Shown: one piece after another, positions 18,615-32,408 of the stretch
How the letters are laid out: each line of letters opens with the position of its first letter
How positions within the stretch are numbered: the stretch's first letter is position 1
DNA from: Sporosarcina sp. BP05
Lineage (GTDB): Bacteria; Bacillota; Bacilli; Bacillales_A; Planococcaceae
DNA length: 64,000 nucleotides
Direction: 5' to 3'
Assembly (NCBI RefSeq): GCF_014282005.1
Contig: NZ_JACFTD010000008.1
Coordinates: forward strand, 62,001-126,000
Notes under the pieces: generated by a model
The model's database searches: none
Told to the model about the DNA's origin: nothing
The model's input: the letters and a program-made list of their open reading frames with translations, nothing else
Translations under genes and position numbers: made by a program

Positions 18615-21600
18615 TTGACAGGTCATTTAGTTCAGTATGGTCAACACCGTCAGCGGAGAAGTTTCGCACGGATCAGCGAAGTGCTCGATCTGCCGAATCT
18701 GATTGAAATCCAGACGGCATCTTATGAGTGGTTCTTAGAAGAAGGACTGCTGGATATGTTCCGCGATATTTCTCCGATTCAAGACTTTACGGGAAATCTA
18801 TCGTTGGAGTTCATCGATTATACTCTTGGGGATCCTAAATACCCCGTCGAGGAATCGAAAGAGCGTGATGTTACGTTTGCAGCACCGCTCCGTGTAAAAG
18901 TACGTCTCCACAATAAAGAGACGGAAGAAGTAAAAGAGCAAGATGTCTTTATGGGTGATTTTCCACTTATGACGGAAAATGGTACATTTGTTATTAATGG
19001 TGCGGAGAGGGTAATTGTCTCCCAACTCGTCCGGTCTCCAAGTGTTTATTACAGCGACAAAACGGACAAAAATGGTAAACGTGGTTTCGGTGCAACTGTT
19101 ATCCCGAATCGCGGTGCTTGGCTTGAGTACGAAACAGATGCAAAAGATGTTGTTCACGTCCGTATTGATCGGACACGTAAGTTGCCGGTTACAGTACTCC
19201 TTCGTGCACTCGGATTCTCATCCGACCAGGAAATCATTGATTTAATCGGTGATAATGAGTATCTGCGCAATACACTGGAAAAGGACAACACTGAAAGCTC
19301 TGAAAAAGCATTGCTTGAGATATACGAGCGTCTTCGCCCGGGTGAACCACCAACACTAGATAGTGCGAAAAACCTTTTATTCTCACGATTTTTCGATGCA
19401 AAACGGTATGATTTAGCGAATGTGGGTCGCTATAAGATGAATAAGAAGCTTCATGCACAAAATCGCTTGTTCAACCAGGTTGTCGCTGAAACACTTGTCG
19501 ACCCTGAAACTGGTGAAATACTGCTTGAAAAAGATCAACTCATCGACCGCCGTGCATTAGACCGTCTTCTTCCGCATTTGGAAAAAGGGATCGGTTTCGA
19601 AGAGATTACTCACGCAAGTGGCGTTCTTGACGAAAAAATAACAATCCAGTCCATCAAAATATATTCTCCGAAAAGCGAAGAGAAACAAGTAATCAACGTA
19701 ATATCGAACGCGTATGTCGATGATTCTATCAAGCATGTAACGCCGGCCGATATCGTTGCTTCAATTAGTTATTTCTTCAATCTTCTTCATGGCGTGGGTA
19801 ATACGGATGATATCGATCATCTTGGTAACCGTCGTCTGCGTTCAGTGGGTGAGCTTCTTCAAAACCAGTTCCGTATCGGGCTTTCTCGTATGGAACGTGT
19901 CGTAAAAGAACGTATGTCCATTAATGATACGCAGTCAATCGTACCGCAACAGCTGATTAATATTCGCCCCGTTATCGCATCTATTAAAGAGTTCTTTGGT
20001 AGTTCTCAACTTTCTCAGTTCATGGATCAGACGAATCCGCTTGCCGAATTAACACATAAACGCAGGCTGTCTGCACTTGGACCTGGTGGTTTGACAAGAG
20101 AACGTGCAGGAATGGAAGTACGTGACGTACATTACTCCCATTACGGACGCATGTGTCCAATTGAAACACCAGAGGGACCGAATATAGGACTGATTAACTC
20201 GCTTTCTACGTTTGCGAAAGTGAATAAGTTCGGATTTATTGAAACACCATACCGGAAAGTTGATCCTATTTCTGGTCGGGTCACTTCTAGGATCGATTAC
20301 TTGACTGCGGATGTAGAAGATAACTACGTCGTCGCACAAGCGAATGCAGTTCTTGCAGAAGATGGTTCTTTCGTTAGTGAAGGAGTCGTCGGTCGTTTCC
20401 AAGGGGATAACACTGTCTTTAAACGCGAACAAATTGACTACATGGATGTTTCGCCTAAACAAGTAGTTTCTGCGGCAACGGCATGTATTCCATTCCTTGA
20501 GAATGATGACTCGAACCGTGCCCTTATGGGAGCGAACATGCAACGACAAGCGGTCCCTCTTCTAAATCCGGAATCACCTTTCGTAGGAACTGGTATGGAA
20601 CACATATCAGCACGCGATTCAGGTGCAGCTGTACTTGCGAAGTTTGATGGAATTGTCGAACATGTCGAGGCTAGAGAAATACGTGTTCGTCGTATAGAAA
20701 CGGTTGATGAAAAAGAAGTAAAAGGCGATCTTACAATATATCGTCTTGAAAACTTTATTCGTTCTAACCAAGGGACATGTTATAACCAACGTCCAATTTG
20801 TAGTGTAGGGGATCGCGTTAAACCGCTTGATATTCTTGCAGATGGTCCTTCGATGGAGCAAGGGGAGCTAGCGCTAGGTCGCAACGTCTTGATGGCATTT
20901 ATGACATGGGACGGCTACAACTATGAGGATGCAATAATCATGAGCGAACGTCTTGTGAAAGATGATGTATATACTTCGGTCCATATCGAAGAATACGAGT
21001 CTGAAGCGAGAGATACGAAACTCGGGCCTGAAGAAATTACGCGCGACATTCCGAACGTAGGTGAAGATGCGCTTCGTAACTTGGACGACCGTGGAATCAT
21101 TCGTATTGGAGCGGAAGTTCGTGATGGCGATATTCTTGTCGGGAAAGTGACACCGAAAGGCGTAACTGAACTGACTGCCGAAGAAAGACTTTTACATGCT
21201 ATTTTCGGTGAAAAAGCACGCGAAGTCCGTGATACATCCCTTAAAGTGCCGCATGGCGCTGGTGGGATTGTTCTAGACGTGAAAGTGTTTAATCGTGAAG
21301 ATGGCGATGAATTGCCGCCGGGCGTTAACCAATTAGTCCGCGCGTACATCGTCCAAAAACGGAAAATTTCCGTTGGGGACAAAATGGCGGGACGTCACGG
21401 AAACAAAGGGGTTATTTCTCGCATTTTACCTGAAGCGGATATGCCTTACTTACCGGACGGCACACCAATTGACCTTATGCTTAACCCGCTAGGTGTACCA
21501 TCACGTATGAACATCGGTCAGGTTCTTGAAATGCACCTTGGTATGGCATCTCGTACTCTCGGCATCCATATGGCGTCGCCCGTATTTGACGGAGCGAATG

Positions 21601-22148
21601 AGGCGGATGTTTGGGAAACGATGGAAGAAGCAGGGATGGACCGTGATGGGAAAACAGTACTATATGACGGTCGTTCAGGTGAAGCTTTCGATAACCGTGT
21701 ATCAGTAGGTGTCATGTATATTATTAAACTGGCCCACATGGTTGACGATAAGCTTCACGCCCGTTCAACAGGACCTTACTCACTCGTCACACAACAACCA
21801 CTGGGCGGTAAAGCTCAGTTCGGTGGACAACGTTTCGGTGAGATGGAAGTGTGGGCACTTGAAGCCTATGGAGCAGCTTATACGCTTCAAGAGATTCTGA
21901 CTGTGAAGTCGGATGACGTCGTAGGACGTGTGAAGACGTACGAAGCGATTGTTAAAGGTGAAAGTGTTCCGCAACCAGGTGTTCCAGAATCCTTTAAAGT
22001 TCTTATAAAAGAACTTCAAAGTCTTGGTTTAGATGTTAAGATGCTGTCGATTGATTTTGAAGAAATCGAATTACGCGATCTTGATGAAGACGATGATATG
22101 CAACCAACAGATGCTTTGAATCTTATAAAAGAAAATCAGCCTGTTTGA
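18615..22148 (+). CDS. rpoB: RNA polymerase beta subunit
   Basis: A 1177-residue beta subunit. The rifampicin-pocket segment reads [20 protein letters not shown] with the usual D, H and S residues, so no resistance change is apparent. Later [10 protein letters not shown] and the C-terminal clamp residues [20 protein letters not shown] are intact. TTG 18615 follows AAGGGGTGAAAG and matches the TTG start used in B. subtilis; GTG 18606 overlaps the ribosome site. It is followed by rpoC. Confidence 0.98.
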   Translation: MTGHLVQYGQHRQRRSFARISEVLDLPNLIEIQTASYEWFLEEGLLDMFRDISPIQDFTGNLSLEFIDYTLGDPKYPVEESKERDVTFAAPLRVKVRLHNKETEEVKEQDVFMGDFPLMTENGTFVINGAERVIVSQLVRSPSVYYSDKTDKNGKRGFGATVIPNRGAWLEYETDAKDVVHVRIDRTRKLPVTVLLRALGFSSDQEIIDLIGDNEYLRNTLEKDNTESSEKALLEIYERLRPGEPPTLDSAKNLLFSRFFDAKRYDLANVGRYKMNKKLHAQNRLFNQVVAETLVDPETGEILLEKDQLIDRRALDRLLPHLEKGIGFEEITHASGVLDEKITIQSIKIYSPKSEEKQVINVISNAYVDDSIKHVTPADIVASISYFFNLLHGVGNTDDIDHLGNRRLRSVGELLQNQFRIGLSRMERVVKERMSINDTQSIVPQQLINIRPVIASIKEFFGSSQLSQFMDQTNPLAELTHKRRLSALGPGGLTRERAGMEVRDVHYSHYGRMCPIETPEGPNIGLINSLSTFAKVNKFGFIETPYRKVDPISGRVTSRIDYLTADVEDNYVVAQANAVLAEDGSFVSEGVVGRFQGDNTVFKREQIDYMDVSPKQVVSAATACIPFLENDDSNRALMGANMQRQAVPLLNPESPFVGTGMEHISARDSGAAVLAKFDGIVEHVEAREIRVRRIETVDEKEVKGDLTIYRLENFIRSNQGTCYNQRPICSVGDRVKPLDILADGPSMEQGELALGRNVLMAFMTWDGYNYEDAIIMSERLVKDDVYTSVHIEEYESEARDTKLGPEEITRDIPNVGEDALRNLDDRGIIRIGAEVRDGDILVGKVTPKGVTELTAEERLLHAIFGEKAREVRDTSLKVPHGAGGIVLDVKVFNREDGDELPPGVNQLVRAYIVQKRKISVGDKMAGRHGNKGVISRILPEADMPYLPDGTPIDLMLNPLGVPSRMNIGQVLEMHLGMASRTLGIHMASPVFDGANEADVWETMEEAGMDRDGKTVLYDGRSGEAFDNRVSVGVMYIIKLAHMVDDKLHARSTGPYSLVTQQPLGGKAQFGGQRFGEMEVWALEAYGAAYTLQEILTVKSDDVVGRVKTYEAIVKGESVPQPGVPESFKVLIKELQSLGLDVKMLSIDFEEIELRDLDEDDDMQPTDALNLIKENQPV

Positions 22149-22177
22149 TTAGCCTAGTGAATGATATAAATGAATCT

Positions 22178-22210
22178 AGGGGAAAGTTAACGTTTTCCCC
22201 TTTCTCTTTT
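22178..22210 (+). terminator. hairpin between rpoB and rpoC
   Basis: AGGGGAAA (22178-22185) pairs with TTTCCCCT (22194-22201), followed by TTCTCTTTT. As it splits rpoB from rpoC, it may be a partial terminator or processing signal. Confidence 0.55.
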
Positions 22211-22277
22211 GAACATAAAGTGTGCGCTTGCTCGGAAAAGCCAATTGCAGCGATAAGACTAGAGGGAGGTAGGCTCC

Positions 22278-25200
22278 TTGATAGATGTAAACAATTTTGA
22301 GTATATGAAAATAGGGCTTGCTTCATCTGATAAGATCCGTTCATGGTCATATGGTGAAGTGAAAAAGCCGGAAACAATTAACTACCGTACGCTGAAACCT
22401 GAAAAAGATGGTCTGTTCTGTGAACGTATTTTTGGACCTACAAAAGATTGGGAATGTCATTGTGGTAAGTATAAACGCGTTCGTTATAAAGGCGTCGTTT
22501 GTGACCGTTGTGGAGTAGAAGTGACGCGTCAAAAAGTCCGCCGTGAACGTATGGGACATATTGAATTAGCAGCTCCAGTAACACATATTTGGTACTTCAA
22601 AGGAATTCCAAGCCGAATGGGTCTTATTCTTGATATGACACCACGTGCTTTGGAGGAAATTATCTATTTCGCGTCTTATGTAGTCGTTGACCCTGCGGAT
22701 ACTCCGCTTGAAAGAAAGCAACTGCTTTCTGAACGGGAATACCGTATCTACCGTGAAAAGTATGGTTCTAAATTCCAAGCGCTCATGGGCGCTGAAGCGA
22801 TTGAACGTCTTCTTGCTGCTATCGAACTTGAAAAAGAAATGGAGTTCTTGAAAGAAGAATTGAAAACAGTTCAAGGACAACGTCGTACGCGTGCAATCAG
22901 ACGCCTAGAAGTTGTTGAAGCATTCCGTAACTCAGGCAATAAGCCTGAATGGATGGTTCTTGAAGTGTTACCAGTTATTCCACCAGAACTTCGCCCGATG
23001 GTACAACTTGATGGTGGACGATTTGCAACATCCGACTTGAACGACCTGTACCGAAGGGTCATTAACCGGAACAACAGATTGAAACGCCTATTAGATTTGG
23101 GGGCACCAGGAATCATTGTTCAGAACGAGAAGCGGATGCTGCAAGAAGCAGTCGATGCGCTCATCGATAATGGTCGTCGTGGCCGTCCGGTTACAGGACC
23201 TGGTAACCGTCCACTTAAATCCCTTTCTCATATGCTGAAAGGTAAGCAAGGACGTTTCCGTCAAAACTTACTAGGAAAACGTGTTGACTATTCTGGTCGT
23301 TCCGTTATCGTCGTTGGACCTAACCTGAAAATGTATCAGTGTGGTCTGCCGAAAGAAATGGCGATTGAACTGTTTAAACCGTTTGTTATGAAAGAACTCG
23401 TTGAACGAGGTCTTGCACACAACATTAAGAGTGCCAAACGTAAAATTGAACGCCTTCATTCAGAAGTATGGGACGTTCTTGAAGAAGTCATTAAGGAGCA
23501 TCCGGTCTTATTGAACCGTGCCCCGACGCTTCACCGACTTGGTATTCAAGCATTCGAGCCGATCCTTGTAGAAGGACGTGCGATTACGCTTCACCCACTG
23601 GTTTGTACAGCTTATAACGCTGACTTTGATGGTGACCAAATGGCAGTCCACGTTCCGTTATCCGCAGAAGCACAAGCGGAAGCGCGTCTACTAATGCTAG
23701 CAGCACAAAACATTTTGAACCCGAAAGACGGGAAACCAGTCGTTACGCCTTCTCAGGATATGGTTTTAGGGAACTATTACCTTACACTGGAACGTAAAGG
23801 CGCTTCAGGAGAAGGTAGCTCATTCCGTGATGCGGACGAAGCACTAATTGCTTATCATAACGGTCACGTGCACCTTCATTCGCGTATCGCTGTTCAGGCA
23901 AGGTCTATGAATAACCCTACTTTCACAGAGGAACAGAATGCCAAACTTCTAATAACGACAGTTGGAAAAGTGATTTTCAACGAGATTTTGCCGAAATCGT
24001 TCCCGTATATTAACGAGCCGTCAGACTTCAACTTGCAAATTGAAACACCAGACAAGTATTTTGTTTCTGGGACTGTCAATATAAAAGAACATGTTGCTGA
24101 ACAGGAACTGATCGAACCATTTAAGAAAAAAATCCTTGGAAATATCATCGCGGAAATCTTCAAGCGTTTCCATATTACAGAAACGTCAAGAATGCTTGAC
24201 CGCATGAAAAATCTTGGATTCAAATACTCTACTCGTGCCGGAATTACAATTGGTATATCCGATATTGTCGTCTTGCCGAATAAAGATGCAATCTTGAGTG
24301 AAGCACAAGAAAAAGTAGATAAAGTGTTACAACAATTCCGTCGTGGTCTTATTACAGAGGAAGAGCGATATGATCGCGTTATCTCTTACTGGAGCCATGC
24401 TAAGGATGTAATACAGGATAAACTTATGGATTCACTTGATCACTCAAACCCAATTTATATGATGAGTGACTCGGGCGCGCGGGGTAACGCATCTAACTTT
24501 ACGCAGCTTGCTGGTATGCGTGGTCTGATGGCCAATCCGGCCGGCCGAATCATTGAATTACCAATCAAATCGTCATTCCGTGAAGGTCTGACAGTTCTTG
24601 AGTACTTCATCTCGACACACGGTGCTCGTAAAGGGCTTGCGGATACGGCACTTAAGACGGCTGACTCAGGTTACTTGACACGCCGACTTGTTGATGTTGC
24701 GCAAGACGTAATTGTCCGTGAAGATGATTGTGGTACAGATCGCGGATTGGATATTGGAGCGCTTATGGATGGAACGGAAGTAATCGAAGGTCTGGATGAA
24801 CGTATCGAAGGCCGTCACACGAAGAAAACGATTTATCATCCTGAAACAGGTGCTTTGATTCTTAAGCGAGATGGCTTGATTACTGCTGATGCAGCTCGTG
24901 CCATTTTGGATTCGGGACTTGAACAAATTACAATCCGTTCTGCTTTCACATGTAATACGAAACACGGCGTTTGTAAATTATGTTACGGCATTAACTTGGC
25001 TACTGGTGAAACAGTTGAGGTTGGTGAAGCGGTTGGTATTATCGCTGCACAATCTATCGGTGAGCCAGGTACACAGCTTACAATGCGTACGTTCCATACA
25101 GGTGGAGTTGCGGGGTCTGATATAACACAGGGTCTTCCACGTATCCAGGAAATTTTCGAATCACGTAATCCTAAAGGGGTTGCAGTTATTTCGGAAATCA

Positions 25201-25865
25201 AAGGACAAATCACTGAAATCGATGAAATACGTGAAGGTCAGAAAGAAATTACGATTGAAGGCGAAGTAGAAACGCGTAAATATCTGACGCCATACAACGC
25301 CCGTCTTAAAGTTGAAGTCGGTGATATGATTGACCGGGGTGAAGTTATAACAGAAGGTTCTATCGATCCGAAAGAACTGATTGTTGTCAAAGACGTCGTT
25401 ACCGTTCAAGTCTATCTATTGAAAGAAGTTCAAAAAGTTTACCGTAGCCAGGGTGTTGAAATCGGTGATAAGCACATTGAAGTAATGGTTCGCCAGATGC
25501 TTCGTAAGGTGCGCATCATCGAAGCAGGGGACACGGATCTATTACCGGGTTCACTACTCGACATCCACCAATTCTCAGATGCAAATGCGGAAGTACTAAA
25601 AGTTAATAAAATTCCGGCGACTTGTCGTCCTGTTATTCTCGGTATTACGAAAGCTTCACTTGAAACGGAATCCTTCTTATCGGCAGCATCATTCCAAGAG
25701 ACAACTCGTGTCTTGACAGATGCAGCTATCAAAGGGAAAACGGACGAGTTACTCGGCTTGAAAGAAAACGTTATTATCGGGAAACTTGTTCCAGCTGGAA
25801 CAGGAATGCAACGTTACCGTCATATCGTAATGGAGCAAGAAAAAGAGAAAGCTACAACTAAGTAA
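22278..25865 (+). CDS. rpoC: RNA polymerase beta' subunit
   Basis: A 1195-residue beta' subunit. It has the N-terminal zinc site [19 protein letters not shown], the catalytic [12 protein letters not shown] that chelates the active-site magnesium, and the second zinc site around CGTDRG and [14 protein letters not shown] 22278 follows GAGGGAGGTAGG; the same start codon is used in B. subtilis. No frameshift or insertion is seen. Confidence 0.98.
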   Translation: MIDVNNFEYMKIGLASSDKIRSWSYGEVKKPETINYRTLKPEKDGLFCERIFGPTKDWECHCGKYKRVRYKGVVCDRCGVEVTRQKVRRERMGHIELAAPVTHIWYFKGIPSRMGLILDMTPRALEEIIYFASYVVVDPADTPLERKQLLSEREYRIYREKYGSKFQALMGAEAIERLLAAIELEKEMEFLKEELKTVQGQRRTRAIRRLEVVEAFRNSGNKPEWMVLEVLPVIPPELRPMVQLDGGRFATSDLNDLYRRVINRNNRLKRLLDLGAPGIIVQNEKRMLQEAVDALIDNGRRGRPVTGPGNRPLKSLSHMLKGKQGRFRQNLLGKRVDYSGRSVIVVGPNLKMYQCGLPKEMAIELFKPFVMKELVERGLAHNIKSAKRKIERLHSEVWDVLEEVIKEHPVLLNRAPTLHRLGIQAFEPILVEGRAITLHPLVCTAYNADFDGDQMAVHVPLSAEAQAEARLLMLAAQNILNPKDGKPVVTPSQDMVLGNYYLTLERKGASGEGSSFRDADEALIAYHNGHVHLHSRIAVQARSMNNPTFTEEQNAKLLITTVGKVIFNEILPKSFPYINEPSDFNLQIETPDKYFVSGTVNIKEHVAEQELIEPFKKKILGNIIAEIFKRFHITETSRMLDRMKNLGFKYSTRAGITIGISDIVVLPNKDAILSEAQEKVDKVLQQFRRGLITEEERYDRVISYWSHAKDVIQDKLMDSLDHSNPIYMMSDSGARGNASNFTQLAGMRGLMANPAGRIIELPIKSSFREGLTVLEYFISTHGARKGLADTALKTADSGYLTRRLVDVAQDVIVREDDCGTDRGLDIGALMDGTEVIEGLDERIEGRHTKKTIYHPETGALILKRDGLITADAARAILDSGLEQITIRSAFTCNTKHGVCKLCYGINLATGETVEVGEAVGIIAAQSIGEPGTQLTMRTFHTGGVAGSDITQGLPRIQEIFESRNPKGVAVISEIKGQITEIDEIREGQKEITIEGEVETRKYLTPYNARLKVEVGDMIDRGEVITEGSIDPKELIVVKDVVTVQVYLLKEVQKVYRSQGVEIGDKHIEVMVRQMLRKVRIIEAGDTDLLPGSLLDIHQFSDANAEVLKVNKIPATCRPVILGITKASLETESFLSAASFQETTRVLTDAAIKGKTDELLGLKENVIIGKLVPAGTGMQRYRHIVMEQEKEKATTK

Positions 25866-25936
25866 GTTACGGTACTGTAACTTAAACTGAAAACGGGGGA
25901 ATGCGAAAGTAACTCCCCCGACTTTTCGTTTATGTG

Positions 25937-25965
25937 TTGACAGTTCACCTTAAAGGTGATAAAAT
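25937..25965 (+). promoter_or_regulatory. rplGB promoter with palindromic spacer
   Basis: TTGACA (25937-25942), a 17-base spacer and TAAAAT (25960-25965). The spacer contains TCACCTTAAAGGTGA (25944-25958), a perfect 7-bp inverted repeat around a central A, which could be an operator. A GGGGGA/TCCCCC hairpin after rpoC (about 25895-25920) lies just upstream. Confidence 0.7.
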
Positions 25966-26010
25966 ACAAAAGGTTGATAGTTGGATGTCTGTACTTTGGA
26001 GGATATGGAA

Positions 26011-26259
26011 ATGTCTTATGAAAAAGTCGAGCAGGCAAAGAAAACAATCATTGGTACAAAGCAGGCAGTGAAAGCAATCCGTGCAGGGATAGTGATAGAA
26101 ATTATTATTGCGCAGGATGCAGAAGAACGGATTATTGCTCCAGTAATGGAGGAAGCCAAACTTCATGACATTCAAGTCACGTATGTTGATTCGAGAGAAA
26201 GACTCGGAAATGCATGTGGGATTCAAGTCGGTGCAGCTGTGGTTGTGATTACTGATTAA
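26011..26259 (+). CDS. rplGB: L7Ae-family K-turn binding protein (YbxF)
   Basis: An 82-residue L7Ae/L30e-fold protein that binds kink-turn RNA. It shows the family core VKAIRAGIVIEIIIAQDAEERI and the RNA-contact loop VDSRERLGNACGI. ATG 26011 has GGAGG at 8 bases; ATG 26005 is too close to the site. It occupies the conserved slot between rpoC and rpsL. Its cellular role is not well settled. Confidence 0.92.
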   Translation: MSYEKVEQAKKTIIGTKQAVKAIRAGIVIEIIIAQDAEERIIAPVMEEAKLHDIQVTYVDSRERLGNACGIQVGAAVVVITD

Positions 26260-26260
26260 T

Positions 26261-26296
26261 AGTTTTTGTGCATTGAAGCACAAAAACTTTGTTTTT
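26261..26296 (+). terminator. terminator/attenuator before rpsL
   Basis: AGTTTTTGTGC (26261-26271) pairs with GCACAAAAACT (26278-26288) and is followed by TTGTTTTTA. It begins right after the rplGB stop. Confidence 0.75.
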
Positions 26297-26360
26297 ACCC
26301 CAAAAATGAACCACCTGGATGTGTGGTCTTACAAAAGAAGTTCGAAAGGAGGAAATACCG

Positions 26361-26783
26361 ATGCCTACAATTAATCAATTGGTTCGTAAACCACGTAAGT
26401 CAAAAGTGGCAGGATCTAAATCACCAGCACTCGGAAAAAGTTATAACAGCTTTAAAAAGTCAATGACAAACGTAAACTCACCACAAAAAAGAGGTGTTTG
26501 TACGCGTGTTGGTACAATGACACCGAAAAAGCCAAACTCGGCTCTTCGTAAATATGCACGTGTACGCTTGACTAACCAATTGGAAGTCAATGCATACATC
26601 CCTGGTGAAGGTCACAACCTTCAAGAACACAGTGTTGTTCTACTTCGCGGCGGACGCGTAAAAGACTTACCAGGTGTTCGTTACCACATCGTTCGTGGAG
26701 CACTTGATACAGCTGGTGTAACTGGCCGTTTGCAAAGCCGTTCTAAGTACGGAGCTAAAAGACCTAAAGTTAAAAAAGGCTAA
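26361..26783 (+). CDS. rpsL: 30S ribosomal protein S12
   Basis: A 140-residue S12 of the decoding centre. The streptomycin-relevant [11 protein letters not shown] and [14 protein letters not shown] segments have the sensitive-type residues. ATG 26361 follows GAAAGGAGGAAATACCG; the 14-codon extension upstream is rejected. It starts the rpsL-rpsG-fusA-tuf string. Confidence 0.98.
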   Translation: MPTINQLVRKPRKSKVAGSKSPALGKSYNSFKKSMTNVNSPQKRGVCTRVGTMTPKKPNSALRKYARVRLTNQLEVNAYIPGEGHNLQEHSVVLLRGGRVKDLPGVRYHIVRGALDTAGVTGRLQSRSKYGAKRPKVKKG

Positions 26784-26852
26784 TTAATACAATTACGATT
26801 GATGGTTATTTAAGCGAAAAACGCTTAAAAACTTTGAAAGGAGGAATACAAC

Positions 26853-27323
26853 ATGCCACGTAAAGGCCCTGTTGCAAAACGTGACGTACTTCCGGATCCG
26901 ATTTATAATTCGAAGCTCGTTTCACGTCTAATTAATAAAATGATGGTGGACGGTAAAAAAGGTACATCTCAGAAAATCCTCTATGGTGCGTTCGAGCTTG
27001 TGAAAGAACGTTCTGGGAAAGATGCACTTGAAGTATTCGAAGCGGCACTTACTAACGTAATGCCAGTTCTTGAGGTTAAAGCACGCCGTGTAGGTGGAGC
27101 AAACTATCAAGTGCCAGTTGAAGTACGTCCTGATCGCCGTACAACTCTTGGACTTCGTTACCTTGTTAACTACTCACGCACACGCGGAGAAAAAACTATG
27201 GTAGAACGTCTTGCGAATGAAATCCTTGATGCTTCTAACAACACTGGTGCTTCTGTGAAACGCCGTGAAGAAATGCACAAAATGGCTGATGCTAACAAAG
27301 CATTCGCTCACTATCGCTGGTAA
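26853..27323 (+). CDS. rpsG: 30S ribosomal protein S7
   Basis: A 156-residue S7, the primary assembly protein of the 30S head. It begins [21 protein letters not shown] and ends NKAFAHYRW as expected. GAAAGGAGG precedes ATG. A TTTAAGCG-AAAAA-CGCTTAAA hairpin lies in the short rpsL-rpsG gap. Confidence 0.98.
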   Translation: MPRKGPVAKRDVLPDPIYNSKLVSRLINKMMVDGKKGTSQKILYGAFELVKERSGKDALEVFEAALTNVMPVLEVKARRVGGANYQVPVEVRPDRRTTLGLRYLVNYSRTRGEKTMVERLANEILDASNNTGASVKRREEMHKMADANKAFAHYRW

Positions 27324-27373
27324 GATTCAGCAATTTATTACTACTCTAATCCGAGACGGAAGGAGATCATATC

Positions 27374-29452
27374 ATGGCTAGAAAATTCTCCTTAGAGAAT
27401 ACACGTAACATTGGTATCATGGCTCACATCGACGCTGGTAAAACGACGACGACTGAGCGGATTCTATATTATACTGGTAAAATCCACAAAATTGGAGAAA
27501 CGCACGAAGGTGCATCTCAAATGGACTGGATGGAACAGGAGCAAGAGCGCGGAATCACAATCACTTCAGCTGCTACAACAGCTGAGTGGAAAAACCACCG
27601 CGTAAACATCATTGATACTCCAGGTCACGTAGACTTCACTGTTGAAGTTGAACGTTCACTTCGTGTTCTTGATGGAGCTGTAACTGTACTTGACGCTCAA
27701 TCGGGCGTTGAACCACAAACAGAAACAGTATGGCGTCAAGCGACTAACTACGGCGTACCGCGCCTAGTTTTCGTAAACAAAATGGACAAAACTGGTGCTG
27801 ATTTCCTTTATTCAGTAGGTACACTTGTTGACCGTCTTGGAGCAAACGCTCATCCAATTCAATTGCCAATTGGTGCAGAAGATACTTTTGCAGCGATTAT
27901 CGATTTAGTTGAAATGAATGCAGTTTACTATGGCGACGATACGGGTCTAAACGCTGAAATTAAAGAAATTCCAGCAGAACATCTTGATCAAGCTAACGAA
28001 TACCGTGAAAAGCTAATTGAAGCGGTTGCTGAATTCGATGAGGCTCTTATGAACAAATTCTTGGATGAAGAAGAAATTACAAACGCAGAAATCAAACAAG
28101 CGATTCGTAAAGCGACATTGGCTGTTGAATTCTATCCGGTTGTATGTGGAACTGCTTTCAAAAACAAAGGTGTACAACTTGTTCTTGATGCTGTTATCGA
28201 TTACCTTCCATCACCACTTGATATCCCGCCTATGAAAGGGACAGATCCTAATACTGACGAAGCTATTGAGCGTCACTCAGACGACTCTGAGCCGTTCTCG
28301 GCACTTGCTTTCAAAGTTATGACGGACCCTTATGTTGGTAAATTAACATTCTTCCGTGTGTATTCTGGTGTTCTTCAATCAGGATCATACGTACAAAACT
28401 CTTCAAAAGGTAAGCGTGAACGCGTAGGACGTATTCTACAAATGCATGCTAACTCTCGTGAAGAAATTTCTGAAGTACATTCAGGAGAAATTGCTGCTGC
28501 AGTTGGACTTAAAGATACAGGAACTGGCGATACACTTTGTGAAGCTAGTGCACTTATTATTCTTGAGTCAATGGACTTCCCAGAACCAGTAATTTCACTT
28601 TCTGTTGAACCTAAAACAAAAGCCGACCAAGATAAAATGGGTATGGCTCTTGCTAAGCTTCAAGAGGAAGACCCGACATTCCGTGCACATACAGACCAAG
28701 AAACTGGAGAAGTAATCATCGCTGGTATGGGTGAATTACATCTTGACGTTCTTGTAGACCGTATGCGCCGTGAATTCAACGTAGAAGCTAACGTCGGAGC
28801 ACCACAAGTATCTTATCGTGAAACATTCCGCGCTTCGGCGGAAGTTGAAGGTAAGTTCGTGCGTCAATCCGGTGGACGTGGACAGTTTGGTCACGTTTGG
28901 ATTGAATTCTCTCCTAACGAAGAAGGAAAAGGATTCGAATTCATTAACAACGTTGTCGGTGGATCAGTTCCACGTGAATATATTCCTGCAGTAGAAGCTG
29001 GTATCCGTGATTCACTTGATAATGGTGTAATTGCTGGTTATCCTTTGATTGACATTAAAGCTCGTCTATTCGACGGTTCTTATCATGATGTCGATTCCAA
29101 TGAAATGGCGTTTAAAATCGCTGCATCTATGGCCTTGAAAAACGCTGTATCAAAAGTTAACCCAGTTCTACTTGAACCAATGATGAAAGTAGAAGTAACT
29201 ATTCCTGAAGAGTATATGGGAGACATCATGGGCGATATCACTTCCCGACGCGGCCGCGTTGAGGGAATGGACGCGCGCGGTAACGCGCAAGTTGTTCGCT
29301 CTATGGTTCCACTTGCTAATATGTTTGGTTATGCAACATCTCTACGTTCTAACACACAAGGACGTGGAAACTTCTCAATGACATTCGATCACTATGAAGA
29401 AGTGCCGAAATCAGTTGCAGAAGAAATTGTTAAGAAAAACAAAGGCGAATAA
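27374..29452 (+). CDS. fusA: elongation factor G
   Basis: A 692-residue translocase GTPase. G1 [16 protein letters not shown]2 [12 protein letters not shown]3 DTPGHVDF and G4 NKMDK are intact and domain IV ([14 protein letters not shown]) is complete. CGGAAGGAGATCATATC precedes ATG. It lies between rpsG and tuf. Confidence 0.98.
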   Translation: MARKFSLENTRNIGIMAHIDAGKTTTTERILYYTGKIHKIGETHEGASQMDWMEQEQERGITITSAATTAEWKNHRVNIIDTPGHVDFTVEVERSLRVLDGAVTVLDAQSGVEPQTETVWRQATNYGVPRLVFVNKMDKTGADFLYSVGTLVDRLGANAHPIQLPIGAEDTFAAIIDLVEMNAVYYGDDTGLNAEIKEIPAEHLDQANEYREKLIEAVAEFDEALMNKFLDEEEITNAEIKQAIRKATLAVEFYPVVCGTAFKNKGVQLVLDAVIDYLPSPLDIPPMKGTDPNTDEAIERHSDDSEPFSALAFKVMTDPYVGKLTFFRVYSGVLQSGSYVQNSSKGKRERVGRILQMHANSREEISEVHSGEIAAAVGLKDTGTGDTLCEASALIILESMDFPEPVISLSVEPKTKADQDKMGMALAKLQEEDPTFRAHTDQETGEVIIAGMGELHLDVLVDRMRREFNVEANVGAPQVSYRETFRASAEVEGKFVRQSGGRGQFGHVWIEFSPNEEGKGFEFINNVVGGSVPREYIPAVEAGIRDSLDNGVIAGYPLIDIKARLFDGSYHDVDSNEMAFKIAASMALKNAVSKVNPVLLEPMMKVEVTIPEEYMGDIMGDITSRRGRVEGMDARGNAQVVRSMVPLANMFGYATSLRSNTQGRGNFSMTFDHYEEVPKSVAEEIVKKNKGE

Positions 29453-29499
29453 TTTTTATTTTAGCCTGTAATCCATTAAATTAATAAATAGATAGATAT

Positions 29500-29545
29500 C
29501 GGATGTTAGAGGGGGCCCCCTTTAGCACCTATATCTATATAAAAA
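29500..29545. repeat. palindrome between fusA and tuf
   Basis: The centre AGGGGGCCCCCT (about 29509-29522) is self-complementary and is framed by ATAGATAT and ATATCTAT. With no loop at the centre it is not a classical terminator; it may be a cruciform, processing site or partial terminator before tuf. Confidence 0.4.
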
Positions 29546-29581
29546 CAAAAAAACTTTTATATTTCGAGGAGGATTTCCATA

Positions 29582-30769
<1,188 letters not shown>

Positions 30770-30784
30770 TAATTTTCTTCTTAA

Positions 30785-30812
30785 ATCCCGCCCTTTGTGG
30801 CGGGATTTTTTT
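30785..30812 (+). terminator. terminator after tuf
   Basis: ATCCCGCC (30785-30792) pairs with GGCGGGAT (30799-30806), followed by TTTTTT. Confidence 0.92.
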
Positions 30813-30908
30813 GTTGCTCTGGAAACAATAAAATTGCGGAATGTGGACTTGCTACGACATAGCGGTTACTCATTTCGATCGTTGGCTTTGGTGCTATGAA
30901 AAAAATCA

Positions 30909-30937
30909 TTGACAGAAGAATTTTCCTCTGCTATCTT
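30909..30937 (+). promoter_or_regulatory. promoter of the antiporter-like gene
   Basis: TTGACA (30909-30914), a 17-base spacer and TATCTT (30932-30937), placed after the tuf terminator, so the carrier gene is an independent unit. Confidence 0.75.
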
Positions 30938-30995
30938 AATAACAGCGCTTCATCACTTTAGCTGACTAAAGAAACAAATTATAGGGGGAATACAA

Positions 30996-32318
30996 ATGAA
31001 TGCGGTTATTATTGCCATTGTCGTTATGTTGGCTTTAAGTTTATTACGAGTGAACGTTGTATTAGCGCTCGTTGCTGGTGCAATTGTGGGAGGATTTACA
31101 GGAGGCTTATCGTTTAGTGAGACGATTACTTCGTTTACTGGTGGGCTTGGTAATGGTGCGACGATTGCGCTTAGTTATGCTTTGCTAGGCGGATTTGCAT
31201 TAGCTATATCGAAGACGGGCATTCCGCAACTGCTTGTGGCGGCTATGTTACGGATTGTGAAGAAAGAAGGACAGCCTGATCGTACCGCTCTTGGAAAAGT
31301 CCTGATTGTCTTGATACTTCTTGTGATGGCTTTATTCTCACAAAACCTTATTCCGATCCATATCGCATTCATACCTTTATTGGTACCGCCAATTTTACAT
31401 GTCTTGAATATGTTGAAAATAGATCGTCGTCTTATTGCATCCGTTCTTACATTCGGATTAACAGCACCTTATATCTTGCTTCCATATGGATACGGATTCA
31501 TCTTTCATGAAATTCTTGCAAATCAAATGGCCGCAGCAGGTATGGCAATTGATATGGCGGACATACCAAAAGCAATGGCACTTCCTGTACTTGGCCTGTT
31601 CGTAGGTCTTCTTATTGCGATTTTCTTCTCTTATCGTAAGCCGAGAGAGTATGCGGATAAGCAAGTAGAAATCTCTGAAGAAGTGGTAGTTGTTAAAACT
31701 CGTAATATTGTCTTTACAATACTAGCGCTTATTGGCACACTTACTGTGCAGATACCGACGCAGTCTATGATTGCAGGTGCGGTTACTGGTATTGGGATTT
31801 TGTATATTACGGGAGCACTTAAGTGGAAAGATGCTGACGGTTTAATCAATGAAGGAATGCGTATGATGGCATTTGTAGGATTTGTTATGATTGCGGCGAA
31901 TGGATTTGCTGCAGTACTTCAAGAGACAGGTCATATTGTTTCGTTGGTAGAATATGCAAGCTCTGCTCTTGGGGATAATAAAGGAATGGCAGCCTTAGTT
32001 ATGTTACTTATTGGATTGGTCGTTACAATGGGCATTGGTTCATCATTCGCTACAATTCCGATTATTGCATCGATTTTTGTACCACTTAGCATGGCATTTG
32101 GATTCAGTCCGTTAGCCACCATAGCGCTTGTTGGAACAGCAGCGGCTCTAGGTGACGCTGGTTCACCTGCATCTGATTCTACACTTGGACCAACCGCGGG
32201 ACTTGCTGTCGATGGACAACATAATCATATATGGGATACATGTGTGCCAACGTTCATTCACTACAACATTCCATTGTTGCTGTTTGGCTGGGCAACAGTA
32301 ATGCTCTTTAATCAGTAA
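30996..32318 (+). CDS. NhaC/YuiF-like Na+/H+ antiporter family membrane protein
   Basis: A 440-residue protein with 11-12 hydrophobic segments. The N-terminal LALVAGAIVGGFTGGLS and the C-terminal ALGDAGSPASDSTLGPT resemble the ion-transporter superfamily branch that includes YuiF and NhaC-like antiporters; substrate and ion are not shown by the sequence. AGGGGGAA precedes ATG. It has its own promoter and no ribosomal role, yet sits between tuf and rpsJ, which are usually close neighbours. Base use looks like its neighbours. Confidence 0.8.
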   Translation: MNAVIIAIVVMLALSLLRVNVVLALVAGAIVGGFTGGLSFSETITSFTGGLGNGATIALSYALLGGFALAISKTGIPQLLVAAMLRIVKKEGQPDRTALGKVLIVLILLVMALFSQNLIPIHIAFIPLLVPPILHVLNMLKIDRRLIASVLTFGLTAPYILLPYGYGFIFHEILANQMAAAGMAIDMADIPKAMALPVLGLFVGLLIAIFFSYRKPREYADKQVEISEEVVVVKTRNIVFTILALIGTLTVQIPTQSMIAGAVTGIGILYITGALKWKDADGLINEGMRMMAFVGFVMIAANGFAAVLQETGHIVSLVEYASSALGDNKGMAALVMLLIGLVVTMGIGSSFATIPIIASIFVPLSMAFGFSPLATIALVGTAAALGDAGSPASDSTLGPTAGLAVDGQHNHIWDTCVPTFIHYNIPLLLFGWATVMLFNQ

Positions 32319-32408
32319 TTAATAGTCCGGGATTATAGTCTCGGACTTGCAATGAGCGGTAAAAAGAATTATAATAATAAAGTTGAGAAAAGGATTTCGC
32401 CAAAATAC

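Noticed and set aside
19900..20130. Rifampicin-resistance change in rpoB
   Set aside because: The rifampicin-pocket residues visible are the usual sensitive ones; likewise rpsL shows no streptomycin-type change.
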